A stretch of 64,000 bases of DNA from Sycobia sp. Sy_11. Lineage: Eukaryota > Arthropoda > Insecta > Hymenoptera > Epichrysomallidae. The position numbers were made by a program, and so were the translations under genes. How positions within the stretch are numbered: position 1 is the first letter of the stretch; the number at the start of each line of letters is the position of its first letter. Under the pieces are notes generated by a model that worked only from the letters and a program-made list of their open reading frames with translations, was not told the origin of the DNA and made no database searches. Of the stretch, positions 32,760 to 43,474 are shown one piece after another. The DNA is taken from the NCBI GenBank assembly GCA_018907035.1, contig JACCIC010000027.1, positions 1,907,501 through 1,971,500 of the forward strand, given 5' to 3'.

Positions 32760-35705
32760 TTTCTATCGCTTTGATTGACTGGTCTGGAGGAGCTCTTTGA
32801 CTAGATTTTCGAACGCCTTATAAGTCGTCTGGCTCAATAGAGCTCGCACCTCAATAGAGGTATTATTTTCTGTTTGGAACCTGATCCTTATTTCGTCATA
32901 TTTCAAACAGAAGGGCAGTAAATGCTCTGGTGTGTCCGCCTCCCCACATGAGCACCTATCGCTTTCTCTCTCAGATGGAAGCGAGAGAGATATCGGGTCT
33001 TATCTCCATCTAATCCATCGGGTCTAGTCTCCATGCTTCGTGAAGAACTGGATTAACTATCGCGACGGCCTGATCTAGTCTACCCCAATCCTATCTCTGA
33101 AACTAGGTAGGTAAGAATCTGTCACCGTACCTTTTGTCGAGTTATCCCAGATTTGCTGACAGTCATCGAGATATCTTTCCGATATTTCTCTCTCGTGGCA
33201 TGACGTTGGTGACGCTGCATTTTTATGGTTTGCAAACAGTTCCGCTCTACGTCTGCATTCCAGCACGATTGGGAGTTTACCCGCTATCACTGCTAGAGCG
33301 TCGGTCGATGTGGTTCTGTATATACCGGTGACTCTAAGGAACTCGTGTTTATGAGTACTTGCCAACTTGTTGTTCAACAAACATCAAATCGTGCAAACCT
33401 GCTGCTGCATTAACAGCGATAGTTGTTAACAGCCCAGTAGAAATAGTACTAAGTGCCGTAAATTTCAGGCCCCATTGCCATCGTGCCAGGCGTCCAATCC
33501 TGTTAAATAAATCCACACATTTGGATTGCATGGCTTTCAAATGGTAGCCAATTTTGAGATGTTCGCCAAAGTGGATTCGAAAGTATCTCACGCTTTCTAA
33601 TCTCTTCACCCACGAGCCGCCAATCATAATCAGAGGGAGAACTTTGAGGTGAAGGTGGTCTCTCAAGGTCAACATTCCACATTTATGAGAGACCAGCCTC
33701 ATTTAATTGAGGTGATACCAAGATTCTACTTCTTCAATGTAACTCTGGTCTATCCTTTCAATCTCTCTACGCGAGTCTTCCTCGACTAGGAGCGCGATGT
33801 CGTCAGCATAGGCAATAACTTTACACCCTAGTCTTGAGAGCTGCCAAAGAAGAGGATCAAGGACAAGGTTCCACAGTTGGGCCCACTACGGACCCTTGAG
33901 CATCCCTTACTGATCCCAAGTTGTACTTCCTCAAAGCCATCTCGTATGAGGACTCAACGGCCATTCAGGTAATCTCTTAGTAGTTTATAGAGACTCCTGG
34001 GGCTAGCTTTGCTTTTCAATGCTGTTAATACAACAGGCCACCAGATGTTTCAAAGGTGCCTTCTATGTCCAGGAAAATTGCTAGCATATTTTCTAGTCGA
34101 TTCACTCACAGACCTACGCAACTGAACTATGGTGTCCTCAGTGGATTGCCCTCTCCTAAACCTATATTTTCTTGGAGATAAACTTGTTTCTATGATCCTG
34201 TTTAATCTGTTCAGTATTATAGCTTCATGGGCTTTGCCGAGAATTGGCAATAGGCAAATGGGCCTGTAAGATGCGGGGTCCTCAGGTTCTTTGTTTTCGC
34301 CCTTTTGGATTGTGACGACTTGACCGATCTTCCACTCATTGGGGAAGACCGAAAACGTTAAGCACGAGTTTTATATATTAATCAAGTACTGCCTGGTAGC
34401 CAGTAGTGTTGTTCGAATGATGGCCAAGTCGAACCTATCTGGGCCAGGGGTCTTACCCAGCTACAGCTTGGCCAAGACCTGATCATACTCAGCGAGATGA
34501 AATTCACCCTCTGCCCCTCCGGGCGGGAGATTGTTGGTCAAGTACCTCATATCTTTTTGCTCTAGCGATTCATCCTGTATATTGTCTGGAGTAAGTAGGA
34601 TGTTTAGTACTGCCGTAGCAGTACTCACCGAGACTGTCGTGTAGGTGCCTTGATCCTGGCGGACGTTACATGCGACTTTCTTAATAGGCAGCCTACCTAC
34701 TTGAATTCGGTAAGCAATGCCCCAAGGTTTCTGATTACTCTCTACTGTGACTAATTCTTACCATTTAGTCTCTTTAATATGTCTGAGTCTACGGACATAC
34801 TTTTCTGGCCGCTTTGTATTCTGTCTTGTGGTGCTCCCGTATAACGAGATCATAGTCCATTTGTAGTCCTTTTCATCCTGTCTAGTTCAGGGTTCCACTA
34901 TGGAACGCTCCTAGCAGCTACCCTACTCCTCGGTATGGCAGGATTACACGCTTTCCTCAAAATGGCTGTCAATGAGCGAACTCTCTAGATAGTCTCCATT
35001 TTGGAGCCGGGCATTTCTTTAGGAAACTGTTTCCATTCATCCTCAAGTACAGTGCAAAAAGTATCTCAATTCGCTTTCTGTGTCTAGTATTGCTTTAGGT
35101 GATGTCCCTGATTTGCAACACCTTTGCCTGCAGATGTGCGTGTTCCATTAAAGTGGAGCGTGTCCGTTCTATGATCACTTGAGGTCAAGTCCTTTCTATT
35201 CTATCTATCTGGCTGGGCTACATCAACCGTTGCCCTAACTGGCATGACATCATCAATGCGGAATGTGAGGTATTGGTGATCACTGGCTGTATAGTCTTTG
35301 ATCACTCACCAGTCTCGCGCGACTGAGGCCAGAATCTCCTTCGCGAAGGATACATCAGGGATTGTCTCCCTATAGCAGTTCTCCGAAAGGTCGACGTAGA
35401 TCCGGTGTTCAAGACAACCAGACCTTAGCTGGATGCAATCTCCATCACTCGTCTTCTAAGAGTCCGCCAAGAGTTCTCTCCACTCGAGAGCTTTGCTGTT
35501 CAAATCTCCAGCACTCCCTCCATTTCTTTTATCGTATCCTCCAGAGCATCCAGTTTAGACTAGAAACCCCCGATAGCCTCATTCGGGGTGAGCTAGCAGC
35601 TGACGTAATTTATGTTATTGCCCTTCACCCAGACGAGGCCGCGGCCAGATCCGTGACTTCGTCGTATAGAATTCTTCGTATAAAATGGAAATCTTCTTCA
35701 TAACA
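32760..35705 (-). mobile_element. LINE (R1/jockey-like), nearly full ORF2 but heavily mutated
   Basis: Minus-strand order: endonuclease C-terminus with VIKDYTASDHQYLTFRI (about 35.3 kb), RT with MPILGKAHEAIILNRLNRII (34250-34050), VIAYADDIALLVEEDS (about 33.8 kb, YADD kept), the thumb region RLESVRYFRIHFGEHLKIG (33702-33349) and a C-terminal part to about 32.76 kb. Many stops. It matches the plus-strand copy at 40.57-43.47 kb closely along its length. Confidence 0.8.
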
Positions 35706-35910
35706 AGAAGCTAGCAATCTTCAGGAAATGCTTGAAGCCAAACTTATCCTAAGAATTCTCTGTACTTTAGAAAGTCAATTAGAAATGTCACTTGCACATT
35801 TTAATGCTAATGCGGAAAGCACATGCATACAAAGAACGCTTAAAAGAGCAACCAGGAAGTAAATCAGGTCAGGTTCAAATTCAATGAATGAACAAGCATA
35901 CGGATCATAT

Positions 35911-35911
35911 A

Positions 35912-35958
<47 letters not shown>
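35911..35958. repeat. (AT)n microsatellite
   Basis: Nearly pure AT repeat, about 45 bp. Confidence 0.95.
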
Positions 35959-35964
<6 letters not shown>

Positions 35965-37074
35965 GTAACGGCCATATAGAGAACTTCCTTGATTACAAAT
36001 ATTTGAAAGTGTGCTTTAAACGAAGTAGATGAAAAAATGTCGTTCTCTCTGTATGATATTTCAATAATTTCCATAGATTCTGTATCATTGCCATAAATTA
36101 ATCGTCCTTTCAAATTGTCTCACTGATAGAACATGAGTAAAGCTAGCATATATAGAAAGTATTCTTTATAAGAATTTGATGTCCTTCATCCAAGATTCGT
36201 CAGTTAAGCACTGTTCTCGTTTTGTATTTATCTAGCCTTTTAATACCAGATTATCACTAAAAGATTTTCCTTTTGCTTTCTGTTTAATTCATCGAAAATG
36301 CTTGTATTATAATTATAATTAACATGATATTACACAGTGGTAACGTCTCAGCAATAATTCTTGTGTTAACGTTTAAGTCTATATGTTACATTTTGTCTGG
36401 TTGGTGGCTTTACTGTTAAAGGATTTATTTATCATTTCTTCTACATCTAAAAAAAATATAGTTATATTCCTCCAGATTTAGGTATATATTGTATCTCAAG
36501 ATGCGTTAACATTGATTAGACCGAGAATTGAATAAGAGTTACCCAATTGAGTTTTAGTTTGAAAAGACAGCTTTATTTTATATATCAATTATAAAGAGCT
36601 TCTTCAATTGCCAACTATCTATTTGCGGGTTTATAATTGTGTGGAACCTACCTGTTTCTTTTTAATCTAATATTTTAAGTAGACGTTGGTTTTTTGAATT
36701 AAATTAAGAAAAATTGATTTGATTATTATTTTAAAATTTTGTAACGTTTCCCTTTTACTTGCACGTATTCTTTGATTAGCGTGCTGTATCTTAAATAATA
36801 TATAAAGTGCCATAGGTGAGACTTTTATATTATTAAATAAAAATGAGGTATTTAGCAATGCGGCGACGGATGTCTTTACTGTCTTCGTTACTCTACTATT
36901 TTGCGTCTATTAGACTGTTTTGGGAATACAAACTGATCGTCGCTATTTTATGTTACTTATGTATTAATTTTGATTCAATAAATTTGACTGATAAGTATAA
37001 TTAAGAAATAATTAGAGATATATAATGATAGATTAATGTATTATTTTACTGTCCTTTATAAATAGTTTCAATTA
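35959..37074. other. Intronic stretch without recognised features
   Basis: AT-rich. The frames of 60-110 codons here are spurious. Confidence 0.55.
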
Positions 37075-38367
37075 TTGGGTGTATAAGTAAGTTCAAGCGT
37101 TTGATAAAGATGGCATTATCAGTGAATCCAGTACACAAATGTCAAACGTTTTGACCAATGTGTTAGACGACACACGTCAAATGTGTTATATTCGTAGGTT
37201 GTGTATCTGTCAACAACTTTGCAACATTATATTTCACCACTTCTTTCGGTATCGTTTATTTTATCAAGAAAATTCATGGCATGTTTCCAACCAAATAAAT
37301 GTCATTTGCGGAAAGCGCTGCTTCTATTCTTTAATATGAGTTAAAGTGCGGCTGAGGCCTATAGTTTTTCTCAGAAACTTATGGGGCAGATTGTCTTGAT
37401 GAATCGATGTACCGTGAGTGATTCAAATGATTAAAAAGTGGTGGTTTTGAACTTGATGACAAGGATGGCTCCGGAAAGCCGAAAAGACGAGAAATTGAAC
37501 GCTTGGTTGGCTGTGGATCAGTATCATATTCAAGAAAAACTTACTGCATCATGGGGCATCACCTAAGAATCCGTTCCCTGTACCTAAAAGCATTAGGTTG
37601 CATTTAATAAATTGTAAATTGAGTTGTATACGAATTAAAGCCGAGAAACGTCGAACGACGATTTTGTATGCGTGAAATGCTGCTGCAGGGCTATAAAACT
37701 AAATCATTTTTGCATCGTATTGTCACTGGTGATGAAAACGGATTTATGATGATAACATTGATAAGTCCAAAAAATCGTATACGACGAACAAGCCCAATCG
37801 ACGCCGGACGAAATATTCACATAAATAAGGTCCTGCTTTGCATGTGATGAGATTAAAAGGGTATCGTGTACTAGGAACTGCTTCCGAGTAGTTAAATCAT
37901 CAAAGAACCATGCTATCGAGCCCAACTTATTCGACTTAATTCAGCATTAGAAGAAAAACAGCCGGAATATGGGACCAGTTATAAGTCAGTCATTTTTCAT
38001 CACGATGAAGCTCGGCCACATGTTGCAGCTTTGGTCAAAAATTATTTGAAGAATACTGGATGGGAAATTCTGCCTCATCCAGCTTACAGTCCAGAATTGG
38101 CAACATCTGCCACTTATTTCTATCAATGTAGAAGGCTTTTACGGGAATATACTTCAGTTCAGTAGTAAAAATAAAAATTGGATCAATATGTTTTTGGTGT
38201 CGAAAGACTAGAAATTTTTTTAGTTCAAAATTCCTAAATTGCTAGAAAGATACCAAAAGTTACAGCTTCCGATGGACGATACTTTCAATAAATGATATTT
38301 AACCGTGTTTTCATAATGAAACCTCACATTTTGGAACAATGCGCTGGAAACTTACTTTTACACCCAT
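37075..38367 (+). mobile_element. mariner transposon, full length but decayed
   Basis: TIRs TTGGGTGTATAAGTAAGTTC (left) and ATGGGTGTAAAAGTAAGTTT (right, inward) are each flanked by TA. The length of 1,293 bp is canonical. Transposase text is scattered over frames: NKCHLRKALLLFF-like start (about 37.29 kb), SFLHRIVTGDE (about 37.71 kb), HHDEARPHVAALVKNYLKN (about 38.0 kb) and a final ASDGRYFQ. It belongs to the same lineage as the copy at 56.3-57.4 kb. Its right end is only 76 bp from the Lim1 homeobox exon. Confidence 0.85.
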
Positions 38368-38410
38368 TAAAAATACTGTAAATAATTAAATAAGTAACAT
38401 AAATATAAAG

Positions 38411-38437
38411 ATATATATATATATATATATATATATC
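38411..38437. repeat. (AT)n tract in the Lim1 splice acceptor region
   Basis: AT repeats reach to 7 bp before the exon and replace a normal pyrimidine tract. Only TCTTACAG remains. Confidence 0.85.
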
Positions 38438-38443
38438 TTACAG

Positions 38444-38685
38444 GTTCTTTGGATGGTGATCCAGAAACACGAGATAGTCAAACGGAAAATAAGAGTCCAG
38501 ATGGTGGTACAGGGGGTGGTAGCGGTGATGGAACTGCAGGGTCCAAGCGTCGTGGACCTCGTACAACTATAAAGGCAAAGCAGCTTGAGATTTTAAAAAC
38601 AGCTTTTTCCCAAACGCCCAAACCTACAAGGCACATACGCGAGCAACTTGCAAAGGAAACCGGCTTACCCATGCGTGTCATCCAG
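38444..38685 (+). CDS. Lim1: Lim1 (Lhx1/5) exon with homeodomain helices 1-2
   Basis: The exon begins with two bases that complete the glycine codon left open by the exon at 16869-17075. It encodes [20 protein letters not shown], a glycine-rich run, then the homeodomain [20 protein letters not shown] ... [17 protein letters not shown]. The text matches what I know of Lim1/Lhx1/Lhx5 almost residue for residue. The exon ends in phase 0 after homeodomain residue 46 at CAG|GTAATT. LIM-homeobox genes are known to have an intron between residues 46 and 47. The third helix (VWFQNRR) must be on the next exon, which I did not find in the window. Confidence 0.95.
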
Positions 38686-38984
38686 GTAATTTATTATCGA
38701 CAAATTACGGAATAATCTATTATGTTTAAGTCAATCAAATCTCTACCTTAGTAGGCAATTGCATAAATACTTAAAATAAAAAATGTAATAATATCTTATT
38801 TTCATATGCTATATAATTTGGGTACCAATATAATGTATCTAGTTTATACATAGATGCAATATATTAATGGTAACAATAATCTAATTCTAATCGTGGCCTT
38901 TCTAGCCTACTGATAGTAGAAAACAATTTTTTTCATAGCATTGCGTAAAGTATATAACTATATATTTTACTATACTATATATGT

Positions 38985-39317
38985 TAGGTTGCCAAACATA
39001 TCCCATCCGCTTTTTTGCTCTTTATTAAATGCTTTATAAAAAGTGTTGCAGTGGTTGGATTTACTTCAAATATGCGCCGTTTTGTTCGATAATCTGTTTC
39101 CATCTAGATGGCAATTTCATAATACCCCTCTCGTAGAAACCCCTCTCTTTATTTGCGAAGAACTCGGACAGCCACTTTTGACAAGCCTCTTTTGAGTCCA
39201 ACTTTACACCATCAAGGGCGTTCGACATGGACAGGAACAGATGGTAATAACTTGGCGCTATATCCGAGTTTAGTATGTGCGCAATGCAATAGTCTTACTT
39301 AATATTATAGCGATAAA
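38985..39317 (-). mobile_element. mariner transposase 3' fragment
   Basis: The minus strand gives MSNALDGVKLDSKEACQKWL, ANKERGFYERGIMKLPSRW and IIEQNGAYLK then stop, the C-terminus of a mariner transposase. A different mariner derivative directly follows. Confidence 0.65.
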
Positions 39318-39319
39318 TA

Positions 39320-40238
39320 TTAGAAGGGAACTTAGTTTAACGGAACTTAGTTAACGGAAAAGTGACATTTATAATGGAAAATGGATACACGTTAGCTTAA
39401 TAAAAATATTTTCCGTCATATTCTACTGCCTTTTTCCATATTTCTGGCAATATAGCGATGCCGTGGCGAAAGAATGATGGCGGTTTCGAGACAATTCACT
39501 CATCCACAAATTCTCGCAATTCTTGAACATGCTGGAACTACGTATCAACGAGAACGAGGTTTTGCTGCATCGATCTAACTAGGTGGCAATGAGAAGGCGT
39601 TATGTGTGCCAAGTATGCTGGGTGCGGCAATACTTCCCATTCGAGCTCCGACAGGGTGTTTTTGATGGCTTTCACAACATGTGGTCGAGCGTTGTCATGC
39701 AAGAGAATGAGTTGCCATGCAAAGAGAGAACTTTCGACCTATTGCTCGCGATTGCTGATCTATGTTCGATCAATTTCTGTTGCAGGTAATTCAGTTGATG
39801 TTTGTGTACCTCGGCAGTGACGGTTTCATTCAGTTTTAGCAGCTCACTACCTTGCAATTCACTACCTTCAAACTTTTTCGGTTATGTAGAACAATGTTTA
39901 TCATTAACATCAGTATCTCCACCTCTAAACCGCTGTAACTTCTCGTTACATGTTGTAAACGATTGAGCTTATTCTCCATACCATTCTTGAAGCAATCCAT
40001 GCTACAGTTTTTATTAATAAGTAAAAATAGTGCAAAAGGACATATCAAAAAATCAATTTATCACAATTAATTTTTCACTAATAAAAAAAAATTAATATTT
40101 ACACAAATGATGGCGTCTGTTAACTGAATTTTATTGGTAAATGCCAAAACTAAAAAATAAGTACTAGATACGATACTTTTTTCGCACTACTTATATCGTC
40201 ATCTAAACGTGAAGATCGGAAACTAAGTTCGCCTCCTA

Positions 40239-40239
<1 letters not shown>
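39320..40239 (-). mobile_element. mariner deletion derivative, 920 bp, with TIRs
   Basis: Ends TTAGAAGGGAACTTAGTTTA (left) and TTAGGAGGCGAACTTAGTTT (right, inward), both flanked by TA. The minus strand keeps part of the catalytic region, LQQKLIEHRSAIASNRSKVL, with LHGNSFSCMTTLDHML at the second catalytic site. The rest is deleted or mutated. Confidence 0.75.
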
Positions 40240-40285
<46 letters not shown>

Positions 40286-40569
40286 CAACCCGTCCTCTGC
40301 ACATGCACGCTGCTGCTGCATTGCTGTATACTGTTGCGGGGGTGGGGGAAAATAAAACCGATCTAATACACGCTATTTAAACTAATAAGTACATTTTTTA
40401 TTACACAATAGATGGGCGTTGTATATACAAAGGTTACATTTATTGAACGCGATACTAGACTCCCATATTGCATTCGCGGGACGCGATGGCGCGTTACAGG
40501 AAGAAGGGGGAAGAAAACACTAAGTGAACGACGCGGTGTAAAACGGGAACGATTTTAGCGCACTGATAG
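40240..40569. other. (AT)n tract and an unassigned GC-richer piece
   Basis: (AT)n occupies about 40242-40281. The following 290 bp (CAACCCGTCCTCTGCACATG onwards) is GC-richer and looks repeat-derived, but I cannot place it. Confidence 0.45.
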
Positions 40570-43232
40570 AATAGAAGGGTTCGGACCGCGCACGAAAATG
40601 GTATATGTGGATGGGCATATCCCCTGGGCGGCGATAGCAGTCCTCAATACTGACGTGACCGTGCTAAAACTAACACAGCTCCCAAATACACACTTCGTAG
40701 TAGCGGAGATGCTTTTGCGTTTTTTGTCGCTGTATGTGATCAGTACATAGTTCCAGTTGAGCCACGAAATAGGGGTGCACTTTATGCAGTTGAATAAGTT
40801 GTTGCACGCACTTCGGGGGAGGATGGTGCTAATAGGTGTTGATTCCAATGCCAGGTACCCCTGTGGGGATCTGATAGGACCGACCGCAAAGGGGAGGAAC
40901 TAGCAAATTTCATAGTGCATTGGAATCTCAGGATCACCAATGTGCCAGGTAATATCGCTACCGTCACCAACGAAGTTGGAGAAGGAAATGTGGACGTAAC
41001 TCTTATCTCCACGAATCTCGAGACACTCATCACAGAATGGGCTATCAGGGAGGCCTGGACCTTGAGTGATCATAGAAGGACCACGTTCAACCTTAATGGA
41101 GCAGGCACACTTGCAAGCACAGGTGTTGTAAATCAGGAACAGCAGCTAAAATGATAGTCCACAGAGAAAGCCAACTGAGATACTTTCTCTGCTGTAGTCA
41201 AGGATGAACGAGACCGAGTCCCTAATGGCATGCTCGACTTCAAAATGGAGACTGTTGAGAGAGTTCACTCATTGGCAGCCAGGTTGAGAAAAGCGTGCAG
41301 TGCTGTCATACTGAGGTATAGGGTAGTTGCCTAGTGGAACCCTGAATTAGATAGAATGAAAAAGCCTACACATCGAACATGCCGAATATTCCAGAAAGAG
41401 AGTGATCTCTTTATACGGGAGCACCTTAAGAAAGAATAAAAAGCGGCCAGGAAGAAGTATGTCTGTAGACTCAGGCATACTAAAGAGATCAAATGGCAAG
41501 ACTTTGTCACAGTGAAGGGTAATCTGAAACCTTGGGGCATAGCTTACCGAATTCAAGTAGGTAAGCTGCCTATTAAGGAAGTCGCATGCAACGTCCGCCT
41601 GGATCAAGGCACCTATACAATAGTCTCGGTGACTACTGGTACGGCAGTACTAAACATCCTATTTACTCCAGACAATATACAGAATGAAACGCAAGAGCAA
41701 AAAGATAGGAGGTACTTTACCAACACCTTCCCGCTCAGTGGGGCAGAGGGTGAATTGCATCTCGCTGAGTTGGATGAGGTCTTGGCCAAGCTGTAGCTGG
41801 GTAAGACCCCTGGCCCAGATAGGTTCGACTTGGCCATCATTCGAACAACACTACTGGCTACCAGACAGTACCTGATTAATATATAAAACTCGTGCTTGAC
41901 GTTTTCGGTCTTCCCCAATGAATGGAAGGTCGGTCAAGTAGTCACAATACAAAAGGGCGAAATCAAAGAACCTGAGGATCCCGCATCTTACAGGCCCATT
42001 TGCCTATTGCCAATGCTCGGCAAAGCCCATGAAGCTATAATACTGAACAGATTACACAGGATCATTGAAACAACATTATTTCCAAGACAATACGGTTATA
42101 GGAAAAGGCGATTCACTGAGGACGCCATAGTTCAGTTGCATAGGTCTGTGAGTGAATCGAGCCAAATATATGTAGCAATTTTCCTGGACATAAAGGGCGC
42201 ATTTGACAATAACTGTTAGTCCGCTGTATTCACAGCACTGAAAAGCAAAGGGTGCCCCAGGGGTCTCTATAAACTAATAAGAGATTACCTGAAGGGCCGT
42301 TGAGTCCTCATTTGAGATGGCCCCAAGGATCTGTACTTGGTCTAACTCTGTGGTACCTTGTTCTTGATTCTCTACTGTGCAAGTTGTCAGGACTAGGGGG
42401 TGAGGTCGTTGCTTCGGCTGATAACATTGGGCTCCTAGTGGAAGCAGACTCGTGTAGAAAGAGAGAAATGATAGGCCAGAGTTACATTGAAGAAGTGGAA
42501 TCCTGGTGTCGCCTGTATATAATGAGGCTGGTCTTTTAAAAGTGTGGAATGTTGATATGAAGATGCTATCTTCAATTGAATGTCCCTCCTCTTATTAATA
42601 TCGGCGATATAAGGGTGAAGAGATTAGAAAGCTTGAGATACCTTGGAATCCACTTCGGCAAACATCTTAAAATCGGTTGTCATTTGAAAGCAGTAAAATC
42701 CAAGTATGTGCATTTATTTAACTGGATCGGATATCTGGCCAAGATGGGAATGGGCCCTTAAATTTTAATGCGTTTAGTACTATCTGTACCGGGCTATTCA
42801 TACCTCTCGCTGTGCACGCAGTGACAAGTTCGCACGTTTTGATGTGTGTTGAACAGCAAAGAAAATTGCTGAGTAATCAACGACATGCGTTGATTAGAGT
42901 CACCTGTGCGTACAAAACCATCTCAACTGACGGTCTAGCTGTGATAGCTAGCAAAATCCATATCGTGCTAGAATGCAGACGTAAAACAGAACTGTATACA
43001 AGAAGAAAAATGCAGATTGGAGGATCAACGTATTGCCGCGCGAGAGATATCGAAAAGATATCTCGGTGAGTCGCAAGAAATCTGGAATAACATGACAAAT
43101 GGTAGGCTGACACATTCTTACGTACCAAGTATCAGAGATAGGATTGGGGAAGATTGGATCATGTCGTCGCGATGGTTAATCCATTTTCTCTCTGGTGATG
43201 GACACTACGGGTGCTATTTTTCTCGCTTCCAT

Positions 43233-43290
<58 letters not shown>

Positions 43291-43470
43291 CACGCTCATC
43301 TGGGGCCACGAATACATCAGACATATTCTGGGGATCTGTGTCAAATTTGATGAAATCAAGATCAGGTTCTAAAGACAATATATTACCTCTATTGAGGTAA
43401 GAGCTCTATTAAGCCAAGCGAACTATACAGCGCTAGAATTGCTAGTAAATGAGGTTATGGAGTAGGACGA
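40570..43470 (+). mobile_element. LINE, plus-strand relative of the 32.8-35.7 kb copy
   Basis: Order on the plus strand: endonuclease (TDVTVLKLTQLPNTHFVVAE near 40.65 kb, NVDVTLISTN and SDHRRTTFNL to 41.1 kb), RT with MLGKAHEAIILNRLHRII and FLDIKGAFDN (41896-42219), a damaged catalytic site VASADNIGLLVEADS (42.41 kb, where YADD is expected), the thumb region RLESLRYLGIHFGKHLKIG and the C-terminal part to about 43.47 kb. Several stops. It has one fewer break in RT than the minus-strand copy but a worse catalytic site. Confidence 0.8.
43239..43289. repeat. (GA)n expansion inside the LINE 3' part
   Basis: About 50 bp of GA starts from CCATCTGAGAGAGA. The related LINE at 32.97 kb has only a short GAGAGA at the same place. 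Confidence 0.95.
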
Positions 43471-43474
43471 CCAT

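Larger units (their letters stand above)
17076..38443 (+). other. Lim1: Lim1 intron (21.4 kb)
   Basis: The intron lies between a GTAAGAGT donor and a TCTTACAG acceptor. Most of it is transposon-derived: mariner, minisatellite, a Polinton-like element and two LINEs. The left part (17.1-17.47 kb) and the stretches at 18.8-20.8, 21.7-24.2 and 36.0-37.0 kb could hold regulatory DNA, but I cannot identify any from one sequence. Confidence 0.8.

Noticed and set aside
35362..35703. 113-codon plus-strand frame as a gene
   Set aside because: The minus strand here carries decayed LINE endonuclease text that continues into RT, so this frame is a shadow.
38686..38715. Lim1 frame continuing past the exon
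   Set aside because: The nine codons after MRVIQ lie behind a strong GTAATT donor and do not match the homeodomain third helix, so they are intronic.
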